From the NCBI RefSeq assembly GCF_000317245.1, contig NZ_AJLJ01000361.1, forward strand, positions 1 through 37,173: a stretch of DNA of 37,173 bases. The letters run 5' to 3'. A model generated the notes under the pieces. It ran no database searches and had not been told where the DNA came from. It saw only the letters and a list, made by a program, of their open reading frames with translations. The position numbers and the translations under genes were made by a program. This stretch comes from Fischerella muscicola SAG 1427-1 = PCC 73103. Lineage in GTDB: Bacteria > Cyanobacteriota > Cyanobacteriia > Cyanobacteriales > Nostocaceae. How positions within the stretch are numbered: position 1 is the stretch's first letter; the number at the start of each line of letters is the position of its first letter. Positions 25,244 through 33,427 of the stretch are shown in pieces.

Positions 25244-26686
25244 ATGACCCTAACTGTTTACAATACCCTCACTCGTCGCCAAGAACCTTTGGAAACAATT
25301 GAGCCTGGAAAAGTTAAGATGTATTGCTGCGGCGTGACGGTGTATGACTATTGCCATTTGGGTCATGCTCGTTCCTACATAGTTTGGGATACTATACGTC
25401 GTTATCTGCAATGGCGCGGTTATCAAGTGCGTTACATCCAGAATTTTACCGATATTGACGATAAAATTCTCAACCGTGCTAGAGAACAAGGTACAACGAT
25501 GGAAGCGGTTTCACATCGTTTTATTGATGCTTATTTTGAAGATATCCGTCGTTTAAACGTCATGGATGCGGATGAATATCCCCGTGCTACAGAACATATT
25601 CCCGAAATCCATGAAATGATTAAAGCTTTAATAGCAAAAGATTACGCTTATGCATCTGGTGGTGACGTTTACTACAGAGTTGAACGTTTCCCTACTTATG
25701 GCAAACTATCAGGGCGAGAACTAGAACAGATGCAAGCTGGCGCTAGTGGCAGAGTAGATGCCGAAGATCAAGAAAGTAAAAAACAGCACCCGTTTGATTT
25801 TGCTTTGTGGAAATCTGCTAAACCCGGAGAGCCGGCTTGGGACTCATCTTGGGGTAAAGGTCGTCCAGGATGGCATATTGAATGTTCAGCGATGATTCGA
25901 TCGCAACTGGGTGAAACAATCGATATTCATGGCGGCGGTGGTGATTTAATTTTCCCTCACCATGAAAATGAAATAGCCCAATCAGAAGGTGCCATCAATA
26001 AACCCCTAGCACATTACTGGATGCATAACGGCATGGTGATGGTAGATGGTAAAAAGATGTCTAAATCATTGGGCAACTTTACTACTATTCGAGAATTATT
26101 AGATCGTCCAGTTGATCCAATGGCGGTGCGCTACTTTGTTTTGCAAGCCCACTATCGCAAACCTCTTGATTTTACCGATGAAGCGATCGCCACTGCTGAA
26201 AGTAGTTGGAAAACTCTCAAAGAAGGTTTACTCTTTGGCTACGAACATGGTCAAAAACTTGGCTTTGGCAATAACGGAAATCACTTAGATAAAGAAATCA
26301 TCAAACGATTTGAAGAATCAGGAGATGATGACTTTAATTTCTCTGGTAGCCTAGCAGTACTATTTGAACTCGCTAAAGAATTACGGCGGGAAGGAAATCT
26401 GTTGCTGCATGAAGGTAAAACTGAAACACCACCCCAAGAATTAGCGAAACAATGGCAGACTCTTGTTACCTTAGCTGGGGTTTTGGGTTTAGAAGCCAAA
26501 CTAACAGAAGAAACAACCGAAGTGTCTGGTATTACAGAAGCTGAAATTGAGGAGTTAATTCAAAAACGGCAAGAAGCCAGAAAAGCAAAGAATTTTGCCG
26601 AAGCCGATCGCATCCGCGATGAATTGCAAACTCAAGGCGTTACTTTAATCGATAGCCGTGAGGGTACGCGCTGGCATAGGGGATAA
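25244..26686 (+). CDS. cysS: Cysteinyl-tRNA synthetase
   Basis: 480 residues from ATG 25244; an upstream in-frame ATG (25178) would add 22 residues that do not look conserved. It charges tRNA-Cys. Motifs: CGVTVYDYCHLGHARSY (HIGH-type HLGH with the zinc Cys), WHIECSAM (second zinc Cys), FPHHENEIAQSE (zinc His/Glu), and KKMSKSLGNF (KMSKS loop). The C-terminal anticodon-binding region ends with EARKAKNFAEADRIRDEL, typical of bacterial CysS. All four zinc ligands are present. Confidence 0.97.
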   Translation: MTLTVYNTLTRRQEPLETIEPGKVKMYCCGVTVYDYCHLGHARSYIVWDTIRRYLQWRGYQVRYIQNFTDIDDKILNRAREQGTTMEAVSHRFIDAYFEDIRRLNVMDADEYPRATEHIPEIHEMIKALIAKDYAYASGGDVYYRVERFPTYGKLSGRELEQMQAGASGRVDAEDQESKKQHPFDFALWKSAKPGEPAWDSSWGKGRPGWHIECSAMIRSQLGETIDIHGGGGDLIFPHHENEIAQSEGAINKPLAHYWMHNGMVMVDGKKMSKSLGNFTTIRELLDRPVDPMAVRYFVLQAHYRKPLDFTDEAIATAESSWKTLKEGLLFGYEHGQKLGFGNNGNHLDKEIIKRFEESGDDDFNFSGSLAVLFELAKELRREGNLLLHEGKTETPPQELAKQWQTLVTLAGVLGLEAKLTEETTEVSGITEAEIEELIQKRQEARKAKNFAEADRIRDELQTQGVTLIDSREGTRWHRG

Positions 26687-26763
26687 TTGGGAGTTTAAGA
26701 ATTTTCCCCGCTTTTCCCCTAGTAAAGGGGGTTAGGGTTTATTGATTTTTTCCCACGTTCTCA

Positions 26764-26868
26764 TATGGCAATCCTAATTGAGTTATGAGAAAATACGGAA
26801 TCCCAGATCCCCGACTTCTCAAAGAAGTCGGGGATCTTGCCTCTCACGAATGATTTAGGATTGCTATA
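26764..26868. mobile_element. MITE-like 105-bp element enclosing a GATCCCCGACTTC palindrome
   Basis: Imperfect terminal inverted repeats TATGGCAATCCTAAT (26764-26778) and ATTTAGGATTGCTATA (26853-26868) flank a perfect 15-bp-arm palindrome (AGATCCCCGACTTCT, 26805-26837, loop CAA). The inner palindrome is the same family as 3071-3103, here with visible outer ends. No coding capacity. Confidence 0.65.
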
Positions 26869-26964
26869 GAACTTTAGAAAGTTTATCCAACCGACAGATT
26901 CTTAATACTAATTGCACTGGTTGATTGCCATGGATTAAATGTAGAAAAATCTATGAGGTGGCAA

Positions 26965-27165
26965 ATGGAAACTACAAAAACCAGACAAGCCCTACTCAAA
27001 GCAATTTACGAGGAATTGGAACAGGCTTACGAAGATACTTTAGAAGATGTTTTAGAGTTATTAAAAATTCGTAAAAGCGAAGATGAAGAGGATATTCGAG
27101 ATATTCATGCGGCAAAAAATGCCCCTACTATTTCTTGGGAACAATACAAACGAGAAACTGCGTGA
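26965..27165 (+). CDS. Orphan type II antitoxin-like small protein
   Basis: 66 residues from the ATG at 26965, chosen over the ATG at 26953 because GAGG (26955-26958) is correctly placed before it. The protein is highly acidic and helical (ELEQAYEDTLEDVLELLKIR) with a C-terminal TISWEQYKRETA, a layout common to cyanobacterial RelB/Phd-like antitoxins. In such pairs the toxin begins with an overlap at the antitoxin stop; here a GTG overlaps the TGA (GTGA, 27162-27165), but the frame after it (VIYQEQ...) soon runs antisense into the ABC gene and does not resemble a RelE toxin. It is therefore probably a solitary antitoxin or a remnant of a lost pair. Confidence 0.5.
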   Translation: METTKTRQALLKAIYEELEQAYEDTLEDVLELLKIRKSEDEEDIRDIHAAKNAPTISWEQYKRETA

Positions 27166-27193
27166 TTTATCAAGAGCAAAAATGTTTCTTGAT

Positions 27194-28480
27194 TCAAGGA
27201 AAAATTGCCAATTCTGTTTCTGGATCAAAAAAGTGGAGTTTTTCTGCTGTGAGAGATAACCATAATTGTTCGCCAACATTTATTGTCCTTTCTGGCGGGA
27301 CTCGGACTTGCAAAGAATTACTAGAAGAAGTCACAGGTTGTTGGAAACTAGAACCGATAATTTTTGTAGATAAATAACTATCATTGCCTAAATTTTCTAC
27401 TAATTCGACTTGTACTGGGAAATTTTTGGTAGCTGGGACACTCAAAGTTAAATGTTCTGGACGGATGCCTAAAATTAAAGTGCGTCCGTCGTATTTTTGT
27501 AAGGCATTACCCCAAAATTCGGGTAAGGTGAGGCGAAAATCACCGTTAGTAATTAACAAAGGCGCATGAAATTTTATAGGAATAAAATTCATTGGAGGTG
27601 AACCAATGAACTCAGCTACAAACAGATTCGCGGGATGATTATACAGTTCTAAAGGCTGGGCAACTTGCTGGATTTGACCTTGATTCAAAATTGTAATGCG
27701 ATCGCCCATTGTCATTGCTTCTGTTTGATCATGGGTAACGTAAATTGTCGTCGTCCCTAGCTGGCGTTGCAGTTTGACAATTTGGGCGCGGGTTTCGGCG
27801 CGCAGTTTAGCATCTAGGTTAGAAAGCGGTTCATCCATGAGAAAAACTTGTGGATTGCGTGCGATCGCTCTTCCTAAAGCCACCCGTTGTCTTTGTCCTC
27901 CGGATAATTGTTTGGGTAAACGATTTAACAGTCCTTCGATTTGTAATAACTGGGCAACATATTTTACTTGTTCATTTACTGTCCGTTCTCTCTCAGAAAT
28001 ATAACGTAGTCCCTTCGGTAAATTTCTTGTCACACCTACAAGGAGATTTTCAGCAAAATTGGAATTGTCGCCGTTCGCCACTTGTCGCCGTCTCAGTCCA
28101 AAAGCAATATTGTCATACACCGACATATGGGGATAGAGGGCGTAATTTTGAAACACCATGGCTATATCTCGTTCCTTGGGCGGAAGATCATTAACTAAGC
28201 GATCGCCTACCCAAATATTGCCTCCTGTCATTGCTTCCAAACCAGCAATTAACCGTAGCAAAGTGCTTTTACCACAACCAGAAGGCCCCACCAGCACCAT
28301 AAATTCACCATCTGCTACAGTGAGGTTAATTCGTCGCAAGACATTCACACTATCTCCAGCTTTTGAGGCGGTTGTTTCTTTTTTCTCCCCATTCAATACC
28401 TGTTGGGTTTGAGAAGTAACACTTTCTCCTCGACGAGGAGGAAAACTTTTATAAACGTTTTCTAAATTTACTTGCGCCAC
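27194..28480 (-). CDS. UgpC/MalK-type ABC transporter ATPase
   Basis: 428 residues. The single ABC domain has Walker A GPSGCGKST (about 83-91), Q-loop VFQNYALYPHMSVYDNIAFG, signature LSGGQRQR, Walker B VFLMDEPLSNLDAKLR and switch VTHDQTEAMTMGDR, followed by an OB-type C-terminal regulatory domain (EFIGSPPMNFIP onward). This is the CUT1/MsmX/UgpC type that energises sugar or glycerol-phosphate importers. Two insertions are notable: a polar stretch of about 30 residues after YKSFPPRR (about 14-45) and about 40 residues after FGLRRRQ. No permease or binding protein is adjacent, so it probably serves importers encoded elsewhere. ATG at 28480. Confidence 0.93.
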   Translation of the reverse strand: MAQVNLENVYKSFPPRRGESVTSQTQQVLNGEKKETTASKAGDSVNVLRRINLTVADGEFMVLVGPSGCGKSTLLRLIAGLEAMTGGNIWVGDRLVNDLPPKERDIAMVFQNYALYPHMSVYDNIAFGLRRRQVANGDNSNFAENLLVGVTRNLPKGLRYISERERTVNEQVKYVAQLLQIEGLLNRLPKQLSGGQRQRVALGRAIARNPQVFLMDEPLSNLDAKLRAETRAQIVKLQRQLGTTTIYVTHDQTEAMTMGDRITILNQGQIQQVAQPLELYNHPANLFVAEFIGSPPMNFIPIKFHAPLLITNGDFRLTLPEFWGNALQKYDGRTLILGIRPEHLTLSVPATKNFPVQVELVENLGNDSYLSTKIIGSSFQQPVTSSSNSLQVRVPPERTINVGEQLWLSLTAEKLHFFDPETELAIFP

Positions 28481-28491
28481 AGTTTTTCAGC

Positions 28492-28530
28492 AATGGTCAA
28501 TGGTCAATGGTTAATGGTCAATGGTCATTC
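28492..28530. repeat. Heptamer repeat (ATGGTCA)n
   Basis: About five units of AATGGTC/ATGGTTA in tandem, 12 bp upstream of the ABC ATPase start codon, hence within its leader. It is the complement of the AATGACC-type heptamers elsewhere in the window. Confidence 0.8.
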
Positions 28531-28676
28531 GTTAATAATTTTCAACAAATGACTAAAGTACACTTAGGCTTCAGCGCTCATGATACACGCTTGTAGTGGC
28601 TACGAAAAGTTAAAAAAATAGCTTTTACAATCACAGCCACACTACCTTGGAAGAAAGCACATTGGGGAATTTTGTT

Positions 28677-29933
28677 ATGGCTTCTCATCTTACATCAAAT
28701 TCTTCTCCTCAAGAGACGCCGACTCCTACCCATGACATTTTAGACGTACAAACTACAAATTGTTGCATTGTTGGTGGCGGCCCAGCAGGTGCTGTTCTTG
28801 CCTTACTGTTAGCGCGTCAAGGTATTGGCGTAATGTTATTGGAAGCACATAAAGATTTTGACCGTGACTTTCGGGGAGATACCATTCACCCATCGGTGAT
28901 GGAAATTATGCAGGAATTGGGCTTGGCTGAAAAGTTGCTACAACTTCCTCATGCTAAAATGCGCCAAATTAGTATTCGGACTCCAGAAACTAGTGTTACC
29001 TTAGCTGATTTTAGTCACCTCAAAACCCGTTATCCGTACATCACGATGCTTCCGCAAGTGAAATTTTTGGAGTTTATTACCGCCGAAGCCCAAAAGTACC
29101 CAAATTTTCAGTTAGTTATGGGTGCAAATGTCCAAGAGTTGATAGAAGAAGATGGAGTAGTTCGGGGTGTGCGCTATCGTGGACATGGTGGTTGGCATGA
29201 AGTTCGGGCAATTTTGACGGTGGGTGCAGATGGACGCCACTCACGTTTACGTCAGTTGGGTGGTTTTGAATCTATCCAAACTTCACCACCAATGGATGTG
29301 CTGTGGTTCCGTTTACCCAAACAATCAGAAGATTTTGAAGGGGGAATGGGGCGCATCGGTCGTGGTCATATTATTGCTATGCTCGATCGCGGCGATCAAT
29401 GGCAAATGGCCTATGTAATTCCCAAGGGGGGATATCAAGAAATTCGTGCGGCTGGGCTAGAAGCTTTGAGAAAGTCTATTGTAGAGATAGTCCCTGAATT
29501 ACAAGACCGCGTTCACAATCTTCAAGATTGGTCACAGATTGCTTTCCTTTCAGTAGAATCCAGCCGCTTAGTCCGTTGGTATCGTCCTGGTTTACTGTTG
29601 ATTGGTGACGCTGCCCATATTATGTCTCCGGTTGGTGGAGTTGGTATCAATTATGCGATTCAAGATGCTGTTGTGACTGCTAATGTCTTGAGTCAATCGC
29701 TGAAGCAAGGACATGTGGAATTACACCAACTAGCGAAAGTACAACGCCAAAGAGAATTACCAACCCGCGTCATCCAAGCATTTCAGTCTTTTATCCAACA
29801 GCGCATATTTGCCCGTGTTCTCAACTCAAATCAGTTATTACAACTACCCGTTTGGTTACGCTTACCTTGGTTACAAGATCTACCAGCAAAGTTAGTCGCC
29901 TATGGTCTTTTCCCTGCCCATGTCAAAACTTAA
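28677..29933 (+). CDS. FAD-dependent monooxygenase (UbiH/PHBH-like)
   Basis: 418 residues from ATG 28677, preceded by GGGGA at 28664-28668; an upstream TTG frame adds 10 residues without support. FAD-binding GxGxxG: CCIVGGGPAGAVLALLLARQ. The DG motif VGADGRHSRLRQ and the second FAD motif LLIGDAAHIMSPVGGVGINY (the GDAAH signature) place it in the p-hydroxybenzoate hydroxylase-like class A flavoprotein monooxygenases. Substrate is unknown; the family hydroxylates aromatics, quinone precursors or antibiotics. The C-terminal helices after ALQDAV-type segments are ordinary. It is alone on its strand here. Confidence 0.9.
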   Translation: MASHLTSNSSPQETPTPTHDILDVQTTNCCIVGGGPAGAVLALLLARQGIGVMLLEAHKDFDRDFRGDTIHPSVMEIMQELGLAEKLLQLPHAKMRQISIRTPETSVTLADFSHLKTRYPYITMLPQVKFLEFITAEAQKYPNFQLVMGANVQELIEEDGVVRGVRYRGHGGWHEVRAILTVGADGRHSRLRQLGGFESIQTSPPMDVLWFRLPKQSEDFEGGMGRIGRGHIIAMLDRGDQWQMAYVIPKGGYQEIRAAGLEALRKSIVEIVPELQDRVHNLQDWSQIAFLSVESSRLVRWYRPGLLLIGDAAHIMSPVGGVGINYAIQDAVVTANVLSQSLKQGHVELHQLAKVQRQRELPTRVIQAFQSFIQQRIFARVLNSNQLLQLPVWLRLPWLQDLPAKLVAYGLFPAHVKT

Positions 29934-30071
29934 AGACACATGTGGTACATTAGTACTAAAATAGTGTAGAATCAACTACTTACCCTAGTGGTTAGTCAAG
30001 GAAACTTTGCTGTATTTCAAATTCTCCGCGTCCCTGCGTCAGCCCTAACCTGTCAATTTGAGGTTAATAGA
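29934..30071. other. Start of the 773-bp spacer before ssb, no gene
   Basis: I see no gene on either strand. A GC-rich phrase (CTCCGCGTCCCTGCGTCAGCCC, in two overlapping parts, near 30025-30046) resembles dispersed cyanobacterial repeats. The rest of the spacer holds the elements listed separately at 30072-30166, 30422-30456 and 30488-30569. Confidence 0.4.
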
Positions 30072-30166
30072 CAATTTAAAAAATGTTTGCAACACATCCT
30101 TGGGTAAAGACGCGATAAATCGCGTCTTTACAAATGGTCTATTTGTTGCATTCTTTTTTCAAATTG
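30072..30166. mobile_element. MITE-like 95-bp element with 23-bp imperfect TIRs and a GACGCGAT palindrome core
   Basis: The left end (30072-30094, CAATTTAAAAAATGTTTGCA...) and right end (30144-30166) match as inverted repeats at 19 of 23 positions. They bracket the perfect 13-bp-arm palindrome GTAAAGACGCGAT at 30104-30131. The design, terminal inverted repeats around a palindromic core, parallels 26764-26868, though the sequences differ. Confidence 0.6.
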
Positions 30167-30421
30167 GTATGACTTATTGACCCGCATTCGCAATGCAGCC
30201 GTCTGTACGGTTTATTTAAGAACATCTTTAATATTGACAGACCCAGATCCCCGACAACTTCTGCGGATGTAGCTGGTGAATGATGAGTCTAATCCCTCAC
30301 CCCAACGATTTTATAGGTTTTTCAAGACAACATTTATGGTGCGATCGCGTCCTGGAATAGCCTTAAAATAGTTGATTTATGATTGATGAGAAGTGTCAAT
30401 TAATTCCGTTTGCCGTACTTC

Positions 30422-30456
30422 CTTGGCTTTTATGCTAAAACAGTCTCTAAGCCAAG
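30422..30456. other. Hairpin in the ssb upstream spacer
   Basis: 8-bp arms CTTGGCTT/AAGCCAAG with a 19-base loop. It is about 250 bp upstream of ssb and may be a stray structure; no function is assigned. Confidence 0.3.
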
Positions 30457-30487
30457 AGTGTAAATATGGAATTAAATTAAGTCAGGG

Positions 30488-30569
30488 TAGTCATTAGTAT
30501 AGACGCGATTATACTCTTACCTTGAAGCCGCTCTTACGAGCGTCTACGCGTCTATACAATAGTCATTAG
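30488..30569. mobile_element. Short palindromic insertion flanked by a 10-bp direct repeat
   Basis: TAGTCATTAG occurs at 30488-30497 and again at 30560-30569. Between them is a 62-bp segment with inverted ends GTATAGACGCG (30498-30508) and CGCGTCTATAC (30547-30557). That is what a target-site duplication around a miniature element would look like, although TAGTCATTAG also resembles the heptamer-repeat vocabulary. Inner sequence includes AGCCGCTCTTACGAGCGTCT. Confidence 0.55.
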
Positions 30570-30706
30570 AAATTAATTACCATTAACAATATTTTTAATT
30601 CAGACACTCGTATGTAAGCCACACAAATATTATTTAATATTCTTTCTTCCTCTTTCCCCAATTCCTGCTCCCCAATTCCCAACATCTATTTTCAAGGAGA
30701 ACTACG

Positions 30707-31249
30707 ATGAACAGCTGTATTTTAATGGTAGAAATTGTTAAAGAACCAGAACTGCGTTTTACACCAGATGGATTGGAAATAACAGAAATGCTGGTGCAAT
30801 TTTCTGGGTTGCGAGAAGGTGAACCAGCAGCAAATTTAAAAGTGGTAGGCTGGGGCAATATGGCTAAAGAGATTCAGCAGAACTACCATGTTGGCGATCG
30901 CATTCTTGTAGAAGGACGTTTAGGTATGCATACCATTGACCGTCCAGAAGGTTTTAAAGAAAAACGTGCGGAATTGACAGTACAAAAAATTTATCCTTTA
31001 GTTGCAAATTTAAACATGGATGAGTCTTTTGTAACCACACCACCCTCAGCACCAGTTCCCACTCCTCAAAAAACAGTTTCTAGTTACGAACCACCAGTTC
31101 CAGCAGCAACACCAGCAACCAGTAACGTTGGTGTCGCCTCGCAAAATAATTACTCCCAACCTCTTCCCCAAACTTCAAAACCGGAACGTACTTCCTATCC
31201 TCCCGTAGTCCCGAACCCAGAACCAGATGTTGATGACATTCCATTTTAA
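30707..31249 (+). CDS. ssb: Single-stranded DNA-binding protein
   Basis: 180 residues. The N-terminal OB-fold (residues 1-105: MVEIVKEPELRFTPDGLEI, LKVVGWGNMAKEIQQNY, VGDRILVEGRLGM) is followed by a Pro/Thr/Ser-rich linker and the acidic tip DVDDIPF, which in SSBs recruits repair and replication partners. It coats single-stranded DNA in replication, recombination and repair. ATG at 30707 with AAGGAG 9 bases upstream. It stands alone. The purine/pyrimidine element begins directly after its stop. Confidence 0.94.
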   Translation: MNSCILMVEIVKEPELRFTPDGLEITEMLVQFSGLREGEPAANLKVVGWGNMAKEIQQNYHVGDRILVEGRLGMHTIDRPEGFKEKRAELTVQKIYPLVANLNMDESFVTTPPSAPVPTPQKTVSSYEPPVPAATPATSNVGVASQNNYSQPLPQTSKPERTSYPPVVPNPEPDVDDIPF

Positions 31250-31371
31250 GAGGAAATCGGGGAAAAAGGATCGGGGATTGGGGGAAAGGAGAAAGGTTGT
31301 AAATGTGGTATGTCCTCCTTGTCCTCCTTGTCCCCCTTCTGCTCCCCTTTCCCCGATCCCCTTTCCCCTAC
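31250..31371. repeat. Purine-arm / pyrimidine-arm element with 9-bp units, copy 3
   Basis: It begins directly after the ssb stop: a purine arm (GGGGAAAAAGGATCGGGG...), three 9-bp GTCCTCCTT-like units (31312-31338), then a pyrimidine arm (CCCCTTTCCCCGATCCCC). Same architecture as 9951-10053 and 16096-16224. Confidence 0.7.
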
Positions 31372-31430
31372 TTTTCCTAGTGAATGTTAAGATCCTGTTT
31401 ATTTTCAATCAAGTTTAACCCCGACTTCCT

Positions 31431-33314
31431 ATGAAAGAAACAGTCCTAGATGTTCGCAATTTGCTGGTTGAATTTGCTGGCGATCGCAAAATCGTCAAAG
31501 CAGTAGATGGAATTTCTTTTCAATTGCATCGAGGTGAGACTCTAGGAATAGTAGGAGAGTCGGGGAGTGGAAAATCAGTCACAGCTTTAGCGGTGATGGG
31601 TTTATTGCAGTCTCCGGGTAGGATAGCAGGCGGGGAAATTTGGTTTCGTGTTACTGAAAATAGTCAACCCATTAATTTGGTAGATTTGTCTCCGAAAGAG
31701 ATCCAGCTGCATCGAGGTGGCGACATCGCCATGATTTTTCAAGAACCGATGAGTTCGCTTAATCCTGTATATACCATCGGGTTTCAACTGACAGAAGCAA
31801 TTTTACGACATCAGAATATTTCCGAAGCAGAAGCAAAACAACATGCGATCGCAGGTCTGCAAGAAGTAAAATTACTGCCAAGCGACGAAAAGATCCGACA
31901 GCAGTATATTGACACTTGGCAAAATTCAGCTTTTGGTTCATCCAGTTTAGACGAACAAAAGCTACTCAAGTTAGTCCAGCAACACAAAGAAGCCATCCTC
32001 GAACGTTATCCTCATGAACTTTCGGGGGGTCAGTTGCAACGGGTAATGATTGCAATGGCTATTTCCTGCAACCCGTTGGTATTAATTGCTGATGAACCAA
32101 CCACCGCTTTAGATGTAACAGTACAAGCAACTATTATTGATTTGCTGCGAGAATTACAAGCTACTCGCGACATGGCCTTGATTTTTATCAGCCATGATTT
32201 AGGCTTAATTGCCGAAGTTGCTGATACAGTTGCGGTGATGTACAGAGGTCAAATTGTCGAATTCGACGCCGCCACCACAATTTTTGCTAATCCTCAACAT
32301 CCCTATACTAAAGGTTTGGTAGCTTGTCGCCCGACACTCAACCGCCATCCTCACAAGTTATTGACTGTTTCCGACTACATGAATGTTGAGGAAATTCCAA
32401 CAACGGGAGAGCTAGTGATTCAGGGGAAAGAACCCACAGAACCGCCAGACATTACACCTGAAGAAATAGCGCAAAGATTAGCAGATTTAGAAAACGAACA
32501 ACCTCTGCTCCAAGTCAAGGATCTCAAAGTTGGTTTTCCCATCAAAGGTATGTTCGGTGGTACAAAACGTTACTATATGGCCGTAAATGGGGTTTCCTTC
32601 GATGTTAAAAAAGGCGAAACTCTGGGATTAGTGGGAGAATCTGGTTGTGGCAAAACTACTTTAGGCAGAACTTTGTTACGCTTAATTGAACCGATGAGTG
32701 GTCAAATTCTCTTTGAGGGACTAGATATCACAACCCTTAAAGGAGAAGCATTGCAAAAACTACGACGGGAAATGCAAATAGTTTTTCAAAACCCGTTTAG
32801 TTCTCTTGACCCTCGGATGAAGGTAGGGGATGCGATCATGGAACCATTGCAAATTCACTCGATTGGCAATAAAAAGCAAGAAAGACAAAAACGCGCTGCT
32901 TATCTGCTAGAACGGGTTGGTTTGAGTGCAGATGCAATGAACCGCTATCCGCATCAGTTTTCTGGTGGTCAACGCCAAAGAATTTGTATTGCTCGTTCTT
33001 TGGCTTTAAATCCGAAGTTTATTATTTGCGATGAATCGGTTTCAGCGTTGGATGTATCAGTACAGGCGCAGGTGCTAAATTTGCTCAAAGAATTGCAAAG
33101 TGAATTTGGTTTAACTTACATTTTTATTTCCCACGATTTAAGTGTGGTGAAATTTATGAGCGATCGCATTTTAGTGATGAATAGCGGTGAAATTGTCGAG
33201 CAAGGTATCGCAGAAAAAATTTATCGCGAACCCCAACAAGAATATACCCAAAAATTAATTGCTTCGATTCCTACTGGTAGTCGCGAACGATTCCAACAGC
33301 GGCAATTACATTAA
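31431..33314 (+). CDS. Fused dipeptide/oligopeptide-type ABC transporter ATPase (two ABC domains)
   Basis: 627 residues holding two complete ABC domains, as in GsiA/DppD-DppF fusions. Domain 1: Walker A GESGSGKS (42-49), signature LSGGQLQR (about 197), Walker B LIADEPTTALD. Domain 2: Walker A GESGCGKT (about 401-408), signature FSGGQRQR (about 509), Walker B IICDESVSALDVS. Each ends with the peptide-transporter-type tail (NPQHPYTKGL, EPQQEYTQKLI). A 50-residue charged insert lies between the Q-loop region and signature of domain 1. It should power uptake of peptides, nickel or similar solutes, but no permease or binding-protein gene is nearby. ATG at 31431. Confidence 0.95.
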   Translation: MKETVLDVRNLLVEFAGDRKIVKAVDGISFQLHRGETLGIVGESGSGKSVTALAVMGLLQSPGRIAGGEIWFRVTENSQPINLVDLSPKEIQLHRGGDIAMIFQEPMSSLNPVYTIGFQLTEAILRHQNISEAEAKQHAIAGLQEVKLLPSDEKIRQQYIDTWQNSAFGSSSLDEQKLLKLVQQHKEAILERYPHELSGGQLQRVMIAMAISCNPLVLIADEPTTALDVTVQATIIDLLRELQATRDMALIFISHDLGLIAEVADTVAVMYRGQIVEFDAATTIFANPQHPYTKGLVACRPTLNRHPHKLLTVSDYMNVEEIPTTGELVIQGKEPTEPPDITPEEIAQRLADLENEQPLLQVKDLKVGFPIKGMFGGTKRYYMAVNGVSFDVKKGETLGLVGESGCGKTTLGRTLLRLIEPMSGQILFEGLDITTLKGEALQKLRREMQIVFQNPFSSLDPRMKVGDAIMEPLQIHSIGNKKQERQKRAAYLLERVGLSADAMNRYPHQFSGGQRQRICIARSLALNPKFIICDESVSALDVSVQAQVLNLLKELQSEFGLTYIFISHDLSVVKFMSDRILVMNSGEIVEQGIAEKIYREPQQEYTQKLIASIPTGSRERFQQRQLH

Positions 33315-33427
33315 CCTAACCAATAAATCCACTCTTAGCTAGGTGAGCAAATAATTCGATGCTACTAAGCTGAAATCAGGCAGTGTATATTAAGTAATTT
33401 CATCTGCGCTGCTCATAGGAGGAATAA

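Noticed and set aside
27135..27377. Toxin gene following the antitoxin-like gene
   Set aside because: The frame is mostly antisense to the ABC ATPase C terminus, with no RelE/ParE-like residues.
31175..31418. Proline- or glycine-rich short frames on both strands after ssb
   Set aside because: They are translations of the purine/pyrimidine repeat element and have no coding character.
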